A stretch of 64,000 nt of DNA from Daucus carota subsp. sativus (lineage: Eukaryota; Streptophyta; Magnoliopsida; Apiales; Apiaceae), in contig NC_030384.2 of assembly GCF_001625215.2 (NCBI RefSeq), positions 26,772,527-26,836,526 on the forward strand, given 5' to 3'. Below, piece by piece: positions 1-11,507 of this stretch; the stretch's first letter is position 1, and each line of letters opens with the position of its first letter. The notes below the pieces were generated by a model. That model saw only the letters and a list, made by a program, of their open reading frames with translations. It was not told the DNA's origin and did no database searches. The translations under genes were made by a program, and so were the position numbers.

Positions 1-1693
1 TGATACCAAAGAATTTATTTGATTTCAAAATAAGAACTTGGAGATTTTGAAGGGTTTCTAACCATAGAGGGAAAGTGTCATTTATTTGATTATTTCCAAC
101 ATCAAAAACTTCTAAGTAATCAAATTTAGAAAAAGAAAGAGGAATTGTACCTTCCAGTTTATTTCCATGCAAATTCAAACTTCTCAGTTTACGGAAATTT
201 ACCAAAGCTGATGGAAGACTTCCCTCAATACTATTCATCCGTAGATCAAACACGGAAAGACTGTAGTTTAAACCTCTTGTGCATGAGGGAAGTACACCAG
301 TTAAATTATTATGAGATAAATTGAGAATATCAAGAGAGCTCGAATTGCAGATTGAGGCAGGCAATGATCCCTGGAGCATATTAGATTGGAGGTCAAGATA
401 AGTCAATATCTTCCAGGGAAGATGCTCAAGACCACCTGTCAGGTTGTTGTGAGAAAGACTCAAATATTTCAATGAGTACATCTCCAAGGAACCGAATACA
501 TAAACCTGTCCTGTGAACTCATTATGATCAATGGATATGTATGTTAATAATGGAGAATGAAAGAACCAAGATGGTATTGTTCCATTAAGTGAGTTATGAG
601 ACAAATCAAGAAAAGTCAGATTTGGAAGAATTAGGTTGGAAGGCAGGGGTCCGGTAAGTGAGTTCTCTGACAGATCTAAAAATGAGAGTTCTCTGCAGTT
701 GGAAATCCAAGAAGGGGACGGACCAATCAAATTGTTACGACCAAGGCTAAGTAATTGTAGGTTTTGGAGACTAGCTAAAGAATCAGGAATACGGTCAGTT
801 AAGTAATTGGAAGACAGTTGCAATAGGGTAAGTTGAGTAAGATTGCCTACTGATCTTGGAATCTGTCCAGTTAAGTAATTGGAATCTAGGTCCAATAACA
901 AAAGTTGAGTAAGATTACCAATTGATCTTGGAATCGGCCCAGAGAAATTGTTATTATTAAGATAAAGGATTCCTAGGTTTTGAATGTTGGCTAAAGAATC
1001 AGGGATTTGACCACTGAGAAGATTGAAACCAAGGTTCAAATAAGTAAGTTGTGTAAGGTTGCTGATGGATCTTGGAATTGGGCCAGAGAGATTGCATTGA
1101 AAGATAGACAAAAAGGTTAGGGACTTGAGGTAGCCTATTGAATCAGGTATTCCTCCAGATAAGGTTGTTTGCGTAAGGGCAAGAAGCTGGAGATTACTAC
1201 TACTTCCCCACTTATGTTTTGGTAACTTAACAATTAGCTGAGAGTTGAATTCTAAGCTTAGCACTTCCAAGTTGGGTAGGTGGAAAATTTCTAGAGGTAA
1301 CTCTCCATGTAAACTATTAGAATCAAAGATGATGTTTTGAAGAAAAGAGAGGTTGAAGAGGGTGCTGTCGGGACGGATGGAACCTTCAAGGTGGCTGCAT
1401 CTCAGGTCCAGTCCAATCACATTCCCTGTCATGTGGTCACAGGTGACACCGTCCCACGTGCAGCAATCAGAACTCATGCTCCAATTCATTGTCTTTGAAA
1501 CCGAAGGAGCATCTTCACAAAATTCAGCAGTGGAAGAATTTATTGTGAAGCTAAGCTTAAACTGAAACAATGCAAGCTTTTGCATCTTAGGACTCAGATG
1601 AGTTGCATTTTCATCATAAGATGATGAAATAGCTAGATGATTTTGCAGGAACAAGGTCATCATGATTGAATAGAAACACATGTATATCCACAT
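1..1693 (-). CDS. LRR receptor-like protein (Cf/EIX class), N-terminal part
   Basis: An open minus-strand frame runs without a stop from the ATG at 1693 to the left edge (564 codons); the C-terminus lies outside. It starts with a hydrophobic leader (MWIYMCFYSIMMTLFL), then an LRRNT_2 cap with the hallmark CCTWDGVTCD and the typical GNVIGLDL join, then about 18 extracellular plant LRRs (LxxLxxLxLxxNxLxGxIP) with N-glycosylation sites. Repeats with NLTQLTYLNLG or NLTQLLLLDLD, followed by IPDSLA or IPRSIG, are near-duplicates and suggest internal repeat duplication. The cap and long LRR run fit cell-surface receptor-like proteins that sense fungal or oomycete patterns and signal through SOBIR1. 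Whether it ends in a short tail (RLP) or a kinase (RLK) cannot be seen; the N-terminus favours RLP. No break is visible, so it may be functional. Confidence 0.85.
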   Translation of the reverse strand, partial: MWIYMCFYSIMMTLFLQNHLAISSSYDENATHLSPKMQKLALFQFKLSFTINSSTAEFCEDAPSVSKTMNWSMSSDCCTWDGVTCDHMTGNVIGLDLRCSHLEGSIRPDSTLFNLSFLQNIIFDSNSLHGELPLEIFHLPNLEVLSLEFNSQLIVKLPKHKWGSSSNLQLLALTQTTLSGGIPDSIGYLKSLTFLSIFQCNLSGPIPRSISNLTQLTYLNLGFNLLSGQIPDSLANIQNLGILYLNNNNFSGPIPRSIGNLTQLLLLDLDSNYLTGQIPRSVGNLTQLTLLQLSSNYLTDRIPDSLASLQNLQLLSLGRNNLIGPSPSWISNCRELSFLDLSENSLTGPLPSNLILPNLTFLDLSHNSLNGTIPSWFFHSPLLTYISIDHNEFTGQVYVFGSLEMYSLKYLSLSHNNLTGGLEHLPWKILTYLDLQSNMLQGSLPASICNSSSLDILNLSHNNLTGVLPSCTRGLNYSLSVFDLRMNSIEGSLPSALVNFRKLRSLNLHGNKLEGTIPLSFSKFDYLEVFDVGNNQINDTFPLWLETLQNLQVLILKSNKFFGI

Positions 1694-2509
1694 TTTTCTG
1701 TTTTCTCTATACAATTCAGGATCGCATATTCATAGATAACACCCTTGATGATTTTAAGTAGCTTGCTGTGCTTCATATTCAAAATCACTATCATGACTTT
1801 TGTGTCCATAGATAACGCCCTCATTACCACTCAGTAGCCGGGCTTCATATGGTGACTTAAAATCCTAAATCACTATCAAGAATTTGTGGTTGGTTTTCAG
1901 TGTAGACCATATCCTAATACTGAAGGTCTTTATCTTCCAAAGAAAATAATGCTAGTCTTTTAACTGCTACATTAGTCCTTTAACTCAGGTTCAACTCAAA
2001 TTAACTTATTTCCTCTCTCCCTCTCTCTCAACTAACAACTGATGACTTAAAAAACAATTTTTACAGTTAAAGCATAAAATTCAATGTGATATAGAGTACT
2101 TTTTTTGAGGTACGTTCTGCTGTTCAGATTTGATTGCTTATTTGCACCGAAGTTGAGGTGTAAATTACGTAAATAATTGTATTCAGAAAAAATTTTAATT
2201 TCTCATGCCAAATAAATATTGACAATGGACCATTTCAGGAGACACCTTGCAACAATGATCTTGACACAAGAACATGCTGCAAGTTAAAAAATTCAGTGTG
2301 ATTAGTCAAAGTTGTACAACAAACCAATAAACAAGCAGCATAATAAGTTTGCAAAGTGAAATTTGTCATCGACTTGACTAGGAATAAGTCCAAGTTCTTA
2401 CCTGCTTTAGAATTTTCTACATACCTCTTGCAGTTCTACTTCTGGTATAAGCTTTCTTATACTCCTAAAGAATAAGGTTAAGATTTTTATCTAGTTGAGT
2501 AAGAAGAAG
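1694..2509. promoter_or_regulatory. Divergent intergenic region between two receptor genes
   Basis: These 816 bases separate the divergent starts of the LRR receptor-like protein and the lectin receptor kinase, so both promoters must lie here. An imperfect direct repeat of about 70 bp begins with catagataac at about 1731 and again at about 1808. The stretch is AT-rich with a pyrimidine run near 2012-2032. I see no gene and no clear TATA box that I would assign. Confidence 0.4.
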
Positions 2510-4741
2510 ATGGTCCTGAAGGCCAGCAAAACATCCTTCAATCTTTTGGTTTGCCTCCTTTCTCTTCTTTTCTTTGAAGCCCGTCTTTACGAAGGAACCA
2601 ATGTCATTAGAGTTGGTCAGACTCTCTCTGGAGACCAGACGATATCGTCAGAGAATGGGACATTTGAGCTAGGTTTCTTCAAACCAGGTGAGTCACAAAA
2701 CTATTACATTGGCATATGGTATAAAAGTGTAGATACTAAAACTTTTGTGTGGGTAGCAAATAGAAACTATCCAGTTTCTGATCCTTACAACTCAGAACTG
2801 AAACTCTTGCCTGATGGAAATCTTGCTCTGACAAATGAGGCAAGAACAGTAATTTGGTCCTCGGGTGCTACTGCAACAACAGATAATTCGACGGTAGCCA
2901 TTCTTCTTGACAGCGGAAATTTTGTGATACAAGATCATCAAGATTCCTCTAATGTTATATGGCAAAGTTTTGATCACCCGACAGACACTTGGCTTCCTGG
3001 AGGAAAAATTGGATATAACAAACTAAAGAAGGAGAAGATTTATCTAACCTCATGGAAAAATTCAGAAAATCCCGCACCTGGTCTTTTCTCATTCGAGGTG
3101 GAAACGAATAGCACTAGTCATATTTTAGTCTACAATAGGACTAAACGGTACTGGTCTTCTGGTGCATGGACAGGAACAAGTTTTGCACTTGTTCCAGAAT
3201 TGAGTCATAACACTTATATATCAAATCTTACTTATATTTCCAATGTGAATGAGAGCATATTCACCTATAAGATTGCTGTTCCTGAAACTTTCACACAGTT
3301 CACGGTTGATACGAGTGGACTACTTAGGCAGTTTGTGTGGTGGAAGGAAGTCCCAGAACGCAAATGGCTTCCCTTTTGGGTGTGGCCACTCCATTGCGAT
3401 GGTTTGGGCTTGTGTGGTGATTATGCTACTTGCAATCAGTTCAAAGAACCTTTTTGTACTTGTTTTCAAGGGTATGAACCGAGGGTGTCAAAAAATTGGG
3501 CATTGGGAGATTATAATGATGGGTGCATGAGGAAATCAGGTAGCAAGACCCGGGTTTGGATTGTTGTAGGAGCTACTGGAGGGTCCTTCATTATGCTTGG
3601 CATAGTAACATTAGCTATCTTGCATCTGAGAAAAGAAAAGGTGAGAAGTTATGATTGGGAATCAGGGGATTTGGTGGTGTTCAAGTACAAAGACATCAGA
3701 AAATTGACCAAGCACTTCTCAGAAAAGCTTGGCGAAGGCGGGTTTGGCTCAGTTTTCAAAGGGACTTTACCAAATTCCAGAGCTATAGCAGTTAAAAGGC
3801 TAAAGAATTTACAGCAAGGAGAGAAGCAGTTCCGTGCAGAAATGAGCACAATCGGGCAAATTCAACATATTAACCTTGTTCGTCTGCAAGGATTCTGCAT
3901 AGAAGGTGAAAAAAGACTTTTGGTATTTGATTACATGAAGAATGGTTCTCTTGAAAATTACTTGTTTCATGAAAATTCCAATCTTTTTCTAGATTGGAAA
4001 ACAAGGTACAAAATTATGATTGGAACAGCTAGAGGGTTGGATTATCTTCACGAAAAATGCAGGGATTGTATCATACATTGTGATATTAAGCCTGATAACA
4101 TATTGCTGGATGATGACTTCAATGCCAAAGTTGCTGATTTTGGCCTAGCCAAGCTTCTTGGCCGAGAATATAGCCATGTCTTGACAACAATTAAAGGAAC
4201 AAGAGGATACCTTGCACCAGAATGGATATTAAACGATGCCATCACTGCAAAGGTGGATGTTTATAGCTATGGAAAGCTGTTGTTTGAAATTATGTCAGGG
4301 AGGAGAAATATAGAGTTTTCAGATGATGGAAGTTACTTTCCAGCTCTAGTTGCTGAGAAATTAAACGAAGGGGAAGAAGGATTAACGCAGTTCTTAGATA
4401 AAAGATTGAGAGGTGAAGCAGATTCAAGCGAATTGGCTAGAGCTTGCAAAGTGGCTTGCTGGTGCATTCAGGATGATGAGAAAGATAGGCCAAGTATGGG
4501 GCTTGTGATTCAGATTCTGGAGGGACTTTTAGAAGTGGGGACTCCTCCAATTCCTCGGTTGCTCTTGCTCCTAGGCTTCACAAAGCAAAATAAATCTCAA
4601 CCCAGAGTTAACCAGGACTACACATTTAGCACATCTTCATCCATAAGTTGGAACTCACAAGATAAGGCAAGTTCTTGGTCACCAAAACCACTATTTGCTG
4701 AAGCCGCGCAACAAAAGCCTTTGATATTCAACCAAGTGTGA
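2510..4741 (+). CDS. G-type lectin S-receptor-like Ser/Thr kinase lacking the PAN domain
   Basis: A single exon encodes 743 aa. The frame is open slightly upstream to a TTG at 2495, but the first ATG is at 2510. Order: signal peptide (about 1-28), bulb-type mannose lectin domain (about 30-150), S-locus glycoprotein and EGF-like Cys region (CDGLGLCGDYATC, to about 335), one membrane helix (about 350-373) and a kinase (about 400-680) closest to the At2g19130 group. Kinase motifs: GEGGFGSVFKG, AVKRL, HCDIKPDNILL, DFGLAK, GTRGYLAPEW. HCD in place of HRD makes it a non-RD kinase, common among innate-immunity receptors. The usual PAN/apple domain between the S-locus region and the membrane is missing: DGCMRKSGSK runs straight into the helix, in frame. 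It probably acts at the plasma membrane in pathogen or damage sensing; the ligand is unknown. Confidence 0.9.
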   Translation: MVLKASKTSFNLLVCLLSLLFFEARLYEGTNVIRVGQTLSGDQTISSENGTFELGFFKPGESQNYYIGIWYKSVDTKTFVWVANRNYPVSDPYNSELKLLPDGNLALTNEARTVIWSSGATATTDNSTVAILLDSGNFVIQDHQDSSNVIWQSFDHPTDTWLPGGKIGYNKLKKEKIYLTSWKNSENPAPGLFSFEVETNSTSHILVYNRTKRYWSSGAWTGTSFALVPELSHNTYISNLTYISNVNESIFTYKIAVPETFTQFTVDTSGLLRQFVWWKEVPERKWLPFWVWPLHCDGLGLCGDYATCNQFKEPFCTCFQGYEPRVSKNWALGDYNDGCMRKSGSKTRVWIVVGATGGSFIMLGIVTLAILHLRKEKVRSYDWESGDLVVFKYKDIRKLTKHFSEKLGEGGFGSVFKGTLPNSRAIAVKRLKNLQQGEKQFRAEMSTIGQIQHINLVRLQGFCIEGEKRLLVFDYMKNGSLENYLFHENSNLFLDWKTRYKIMIGTARGLDYLHEKCRDCIIHCDIKPDNILLDDDFNAKVADFGLAKLLGREYSHVLTTIKGTRGYLAPEWILNDAITAKVDVYSYGKLLFEIMSGRRNIEFSDDGSYFPALVAEKLNEGEEGLTQFLDKRLRGEADSSELARACKVACWCIQDDEKDRPSMGLVIQILEGLLEVGTPPIPRLLLLLGFTKQNKSQPRVNQDYTFSTSSSISWNSQDKASSWSPKPLFAEAAQQKPLIFNQV

Positions 4742-6008
4742 ATTGTCCAGTAGGAACAGAAAAACAAACATACAGTTCATCTAATAAAACACCATGAAGA
4801 TCAACAAACACTAATCAGTGGCTGACTCGCCTCCTAATACCTACTTCATCCAATGTATTACCAGTATGTAACTTGAAATAGTCACTGACAACTTACAGCC
4901 TAGTGTTTCTGTTCCATTCCCTCTGTTGTATATTATTTTTCTCACTTAACTCTATATCCTGCATTCTGCATATACAACTTACAACCAATTCCAGCTGAAA
5001 ATTAACGACGACAGAAATAAAGAAAATGAAAATTCAGCTCTAACAATCTTTTGACATATTGATATATTATCTTGCCTAGTTTTTTTTCCTAGTTCATTTT
5101 CGCTTGTATTACTCTGGTAAGAGATCAGCCGTTCTAGCAGGAGAAGCTCATATTCTATGAATGTCCAGAAAATTAGTCAAGTAAAATAATAACTTGCCTT
5201 GAGTGTTTTTTTATGTCATGTTCTTGTTATCTTTTATTGAGCTAGGTGTTGTTTATATAATTATATTTTGAAGAAAAAATTTTGTATTGAATGTTATAAA
5301 GGACTATACATATTTGTAAAGATGAATTTTGCAGTTCAGAATTTATAATTCTGTGATCTGAAGTCTATGTTGTTTCTTTGGGCATATAAATTTTGAAAGT
5401 ATACATCTTTAGTAAGTATTGGGTGTCAACTGTCAGTTGATCTTTTATTCTTTATACGACTTTCATGGTTTATGATTTTCAACCTGCAACTCCAAATTTG
5501 ATTTAAGCTTTCTCTGCAATCATCTAAAACATGAAGAAATCTAGACTAGTAAGGTAATGCGATAAAGAATTTTAGGATTTTCCTAAAATTAGCTGAAAAT
5601 TGCAGAAATAGGTAATTTTTGCTTGTACATGATCTGAAATGAAACCGATAGAGTAGAGATGTATATTTTAAATTGTTTGAAATTATTTTTAATGAAATAT
5701 TGAATCGATGTATATCATTATGAATTACGATCATGGATAATCTGAGGCAGATAATTCAAATTGCAGGTTTGGTGCAAGGACTTAAAATCCTCCACATATA
5801 TACCACATGAATGGAGCTTTGAATCTATAACTGCGGCTATTTGATAATTCTGTAGTTTTTAAGAATCACTACCATTTAGTCGTTTAATCAATCACTTCTG
5901 TGAGGCAAAATAAAAGTATCCTTAAGAAAAAACCTCATAAAAGATCAAAATCTTGATATCAATATTCTAACATCTCAAACAAGAGAAACCTTAATTAATT
6001 TTTTCACC
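4742..6008. other. Intergenic, no gene seen
   Basis: AT-rich DNA between the tail-to-tail lectin kinase (plus) and UXT gene (minus). It should hold the 3'UTRs of both. No coding frame with family character, no structured RNA and no repeat with recognisable ends was found. Confidence 0.5.
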
Positions 6009-8188
6009 TCAACTTCTTTGTCCTGGTGTCCCCAAAAGAGGTGTATCGTTGTCTCTGGCTTTAACCTGAAAATATGAAAAACGAAACAATTACTTTCTTA
6101 ACAGGCAAGTCGAAAATGGTTTTATGACAAAAGCTAGGTGTAGAATTTCTCAAATGATGTTATTTCCTATTTCCTTGAACAATGTTATATAAGGTTTATT
6201 GTCTGCAGATTATAGTATATTTTACAAGGTCGTAATAAGAAAAATTATTTATTGATCCCTAGCATTACAGCCTTGGTAGCCAGAGCTTGAGTGTTCGAGT
6301 GTGCATGTTACATGGGTGTGAGTGTCACAGTAGAGTTTTGCTAAAGACCTACTATAATGATAAAATACATCAAAACAGTCTAATTACAAGCGTAGACAAA
6401 GAATTGTGACCTGAGGAGTGGAGAGATCACCCGATTGCTTCTTTTTGTTTTCGCTTGTACAGAAATAAGAATATAAGCCCATGCCAAGAACCGCAATAAG
6501 AATTCCAACAATATTCCTGGCTGTGAAAGGGTCATGTAGCAAAGTATATCCAAATCCAAGAACAAGGCATGTTTTCAAGTGGCCTAGCACTTGATATGTT
6601 ACTGGTGATGTTTTCCCAATAACCAAAAACGTGCTGAAGTTCACTGATACAGCGATCATGCAGGAAAGTGCTATGAATCCCTGCACCATATGTATAATTT
6701 CACATTGTATATAATAATATTCTTGATGAATTTCTAATATATGTGCATTAAGTAAGAAGAGTAATATGTGCATCTATCTGTACCAAGACAAGCGGAGAAT
6801 AGCTGAAAGCATAGACATTTTGCTTTGTGAGGTATTGGTCTAGTAGAGGGCCTGTCACAAACAGAACAGCTGCTTGAAATGGAGATGACTGGTACAACAG
6901 CTGAGTAGATGACACATTTAGCCTCTTCTGTATAGTGTTTGTGAGCTGAGATTATTTCCGGTTAAGAATCAACTTTCTCATCATTCCTTTACTACTTAAA
7001 ACTATACCAAGGCACCAAGCGAAACATACCCCATTTGTACAGCAGGGTTCTGGAGGGTAAGGTGTACGAATACCTTAACATACGCCTATGCCAAAACCAG
7101 CAGCCGTGTCTCCCAATATACGAGTTATTTTCTTATAAATAACTACTCATAACAAAATTAACTTTTATATCTGGGAAATATTGCAAATATCAATCATTTA
7201 ATAGATTGGTTTATGATTTTAATAAATTGCCAAAATCGTATATTTTGTTAAGCTACTAACACACATTTATATAGTGCAGATATAAAAAAGGATACAATCT
7301 GACCAACACAGGTAGTTGCAATTGCTATAAGAGAAAGAATTGTTCCCACTAAATTGAGCTGCAGATCTGTCACTGAAGCCACCCCAACTCCCACAAGCAA
7401 GACGAAAAGAGATAGCTTGATTTTCTTACTGCATGCTTAGTAATAGAATTAGTAATTTTAAAACAACAATAATATAAGTTTAATGAATTCCCCCAAATGC
7501 AGATGTGTTTACCTGAATTTCTTTTTCAAGAAAATGGTTTCCAGTAACACTGTGAAAGGTATAATTGCTAATTTGGTCATCTGCAAAATCAGAAACCAAA
7601 CCATAGTTGAGTACTTTGGGTACATTTTTCACCTCAAAAGGAAAAGTTGCGACTAGAAATCATCAGTCATGGTACTACAGCTCTCCGTCCCAGTGTTACA
7701 GATCACCGGTCTTAGGTGATACTTATTTTTCTTTTGCATATTAACAGACAACTCTATGTACAAGGGCTCAGCTGCAGAATATGGAGAAATAGATATACCT
7801 GGTAGAAACCGATAGAATTAAAGCCAAGGCTCAAATTAAGAAATCCGATGGAAACACCATTAAGAACACCGAAGATGATGACAGTCTTAATATCAACAGA
7901 TTTAGTCTCAAAGAAATTCAAGCGTCGTGCCACATGTAATGTGCAATATGTTACCATCAGATGCCAACTTGTCAATGTTGTAGCTGATGATCAAGATCAA
8001 AGAGACTAATCATCCAAATAATAATGCAACAAATTGACAACAATTCTAGAGAAATCATAAAACATACCAAATGGGAAACCAAGATTGCTCATCAAAGCTT
8101 TGTTGCAGACGACGATGGACACTGATGAGGCCACAGATAGAAACAATGCACCAATCACACCTATTTGGAACCCCATCATCTTCTCCAT
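6009..8188 (-). CDS. UXT: UDP-xylose transporter (nucleotide-sugar/TPT family)
   Basis: Seven coding exons (minus): 8188-8068, 7983-7799, 7580-7513, 7428-7296, 6945-6784, 6680-6411, 6065-6009. All junctions are GT-AG and phase is kept; the product is 331 aa. The protein has the roughly ten-helix drug/metabolite transporter fold. Segments MGFQIGVIGALFLSVASSVS, LTSWHLMVTYCTLHVA, GFNSIGFYQMTKLAIIPFTV and IGKTSPVTYQVLGHLKTCLV match the plant UXT1-3 group closely, and the last exon ends with the family tail RDNDTPLLG. Known members move UDP-xylose from cytosol into the Golgi (some ER) for xylan and xyloglucan synthesis. A probable 5'UTR intron spans 8200-8360 (donor after CACTGAG, acceptor tttgtgcag). 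Intron 4 carries an Au-SINE fragment. Substrate is inferred from family. Confidence 0.9.
7039..7125 (+). repeat. Au-SINE 3' fragment in UXT intron 4
   Basis: The segment containing ggttctggagggtaaggtg and tgtacgaatacctta resembles the conserved plant Au-SINE body (GGTCTGGGGAGGGTA...GTACGCAGACCTTAC), followed by a decayed version of its GCAGAGAGGCTGTTTCC end. It sits inside an intron, on the strand opposite to the host gene. A better copy is at 25084-25190. Confidence 0.55.
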
Positions 8189-8361
8189 TTTAAGTTGCCC
8201 TGCACAAAAAACTCAATCATTAACCAGTGATCAATGCATCTGTTGCATACTATACGAAAAATCGTCCTAAAGAAAACAAATTCAGTTGAAAGAACTTGAA
8301 ATTAGAGGCTACAACATACAATCAGAAATTATTATTGAACAATGAGCAAAGGTGACAAACC

Positions 8362-9261
8362 TCAGTGCCAGTTCTTATAAAGACAGCTTGATGTTTGTTG
8401 GTGTCTATATAAAGACATGTACAAATGAAAATTTCTTTCTTAATTGAAAACCAGAAGGAGAAAACAGATACTACAAGATATTTTCATTAACATGAGTAGC
8501 TTATAGAATGCTTGTGAACTTTTTAATCTATGATGTTGGATACAAAGAAATGAACTTGCATTGGAGTTTACAGTACTTGACAATTTAATTTAAAAAATAA
8601 CAAATCATGGAAAGATCATAATGCAATTATCATACCACCATTGGAGCATACTGGATATTCCTTACCTTTCGACAGGTTGGGAGAGGTTTGAGTTTCGGTC
8701 AAGAAAAATTTGTGTTCGAACGTTCGATTCTCAGTCTTAATTCATTTTTATATTTTGTTTTAAGGGAATAAAGTATTATTCTAGGAGTATCCCATAAATC
8801 AAAAATTCATTGTTACATTCAAAAATAAAAATATTAAAGCGGGCCTACTCAACATATATCCCCCGCAGGCCGCAAATGATATTGTAAAAATTATGAATTA
8901 AATTTTAGGTGAAAAATATGAGAAAGTTGATTGAACCAAACAAAAAGCTGTAAATTGTAGTTATATGACAAAAATGAGTGGTAGTGGAATTGAGCTTTAC
9001 ATTTTAACTTATATTTTAACTTGTTTGATGAAAAAATATAATTTACATGTTTTTTCCTACAAATTAATGGGGAATTACATTCAATTTGGACTTGGTTTTA
9101 CCAATTCCAACTAAATAGAGCAAACCAATTTAAGAAGTTTCAAAAACTTCATATCTAAGTTAAAACCAAAGATATATCTGATACACTAGGAAGAAAAAGA
9201 AGAGAGGATGTCTGTTAAAAAAATAAATTACAAAATCTGGTGAAACATACATTCTTGAATC
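8362..9261. other. UXT upstream region / DUF707 downstream region, no gene seen
   Basis: AT-rich DNA that should carry the UXT promoter (minus, reading leftward from about 8400) and, at the right, the 3' flank of the DUF707 gene. I found no coding frame, RNA gene or repeat with clear termini. Confidence 0.4.
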
Positions 9262-9624
9262 TTGTTTCAGCTATTTGTCAGTTATACTCAAGTATTAACT
9301 GCTACGTGTCGAGAATACGAGAAAAACCAAATAATTTGCAGAACAGAACAAGTGGCACAGCTGCAAACATGCAACCATGCAGAATATAGTACAAAAGTTG
9401 AGCCTCTAAATTTAGCAACGATTTATATGCACAAACAGCCTACATTTCTGGACGCTTCGTATAGTACATGGAATGTGGGTGAACACCCCTTTGATATATA
9501 ATTTTCCTGGTATTTGAAGCCGAGGGCTGTGAACTACCGAAACACCCTTCGCACCTCGGATGGGGAGATGGGTTGACGAGCAACAGAAATGTACATGGTG
9601 AAGTTACTACACATTTACAATGCA

Positions 9625-11455
9625 TCAACCCTTCTTTTGCATAAAATAAGCCTGGTCTGCATTTGCAAGGCGATCCTGAAATAGGGCCCACTCGCTTCTG
9701 CATCTCTGTTTCACCTGTGAAGATAAAACAAGTAGTTTCAGCTTTCAAGCTACTAGAGCTTATACTCCCAGTTTTGATACCTTTTAGTGGGAATATACAA
9801 AAATTATTTTTAATCATTTAGAAGGATACCCAAGATTTTATGAGAAAAGTTCAAAAATATTCAAGTTCCAAGAACATGACGTTATAATCTAAGCAAGGAT
9901 TTAAAATAGAAGCAATAGATAGATAATAAGTATACATACCCCTTCCCATGGAGCTTTACCATCCTCGGACACACCCTGATAACATATTAATTTAAGAAGT
10001 ATAGTGAGAAGCTCTCATTGAAAACATCAACAGATGTAGGATAAGCAAGAAAAAGTCGGTAAGCAGTGACACCAGAAACACAATTCTTAACGATGAACAA
10101 GTCAAATACTTGCATAACAATATAGATACGGAAAATACCACATTTTAACTTTTTTCTTGATACCAATAACTGAATTAGTACACAAGGAACTGTCAAAAAG
10201 TATTAAAAAGACAGCTTTTTCACAAGTCTTAAAAATATGTCTCACCTGATTTCCAAGAGAAGGGATTACTTGATGAATAATCCACTGTGAATCAACAACG
10301 CCAATCTTTTCATGTGCAGGCTGTAGAGAAAGGGCAAAGACAGAAGTAAAAGAGAGGTGATTATAAATTATAATTAGTGATCACTGATCAATAATCACAC
10401 TGTAAATTTATCACACTGTGATTAAATGGATCAATCATCTGACAAGTGACAACTGAAAAATACAGATTATATTTGTATATAGATAGAATAAAAGATTAAT
10501 GAAAATGACAAGAAGCCATCTTTCACCGGGTAAAGACTATTTTATATCTTACAAACAAAATTTCAGGTTCAAATTTTTTCGTGAATCCTCATGTATATTT
10601 GATAAGTACTGTGCATTTATATGAAGAACTCCATAACTTTGTCGAGGTTGCATTTTGTAAAAGTTTGTGGGTGAACAGAACCCATATAGACACACATATA
10701 TATACCTTTAAGGTAAAAACACATGCTGATTGACAATGATAGATTTTAAGAACCACCAAGATGCTCAAAAGGATGGAATATAACACATTTTCAGAACAGC
10801 AAATACGCACTAACCTCCACACATCTTCTGAGGGCAAAATCTAGACCCCAACCATGCACCAAATCATTCTACAAAGATATTAAGAACTCCAATGAGTAAT
10901 TGAATGAACAGGAAAGTAAGATATACAAATTTATCAATATATGTGCAAATACTAGACATGGGATGGAATTGGCATACCTGAATCATATGCCACACACACC
11001 GCCAGGCTTGTCGAGAAAATACTGGTGCCATGATCTCCACAAAACTGTATAAAAATATAAATAGACGTACAAATTAGTTACATGCCAGAGCAAGAATCTC
11101 GAGTATACACAGTTTTTTGAACATTTGCTAGAGCATTCTTCTTGCTAGCTTAAAAGTTTCAAATTTTATTAATTTCATACAAAAAATATGGATCATCATA
11201 TATTGGATAATTAATAATTGGTTGCCGATAGTCATAAGGCAGGAATGACGATAATTAATAATTGGTTGCCGCTAGTCATAAGGCAGGAATGACACCCCTA
11301 AAGAGGACTGCCAACAATTATCATTAGAATTTGACATCAAAATTAACTCAGGAAAAGTGTTGATTCAGTAACAACCGTCCTTGCTTCAGAGACCACCCTT
11401 TTTTTAATTAATTACTTGATACAGTAAGAGCTACAAGTTGGACTGGGAGAAGTGA

Positions 11456-11507
<52 letters not shown>

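Noticed and set aside
1353..1565. Plus-strand 70-codon frame
   Set aside because: It is antisense to the LRR receptor-like protein, whose LRRNT cap reads cleanly on the minus strand.
2495..2509. Five extra N-terminal codons of the lectin kinase from a TTG
   Set aside because: A plant nuclear gene starts at ATG; the first one in frame is 2510 and gives a good signal peptide.
9262..9501. 79-codon plus-strand frame downstream of the DUF707 gene
   Set aside because: No family features; it overlaps the likely 3'UTR of the minus-strand gene.
9440..9817. 125-codon minus-strand frame covering the last DUF707 exon
   Set aside because: It reads the wrong frame; the true last exon (9714-9625) encodes VKQRCRSEWALFQDRLANAD and stops at 9625.
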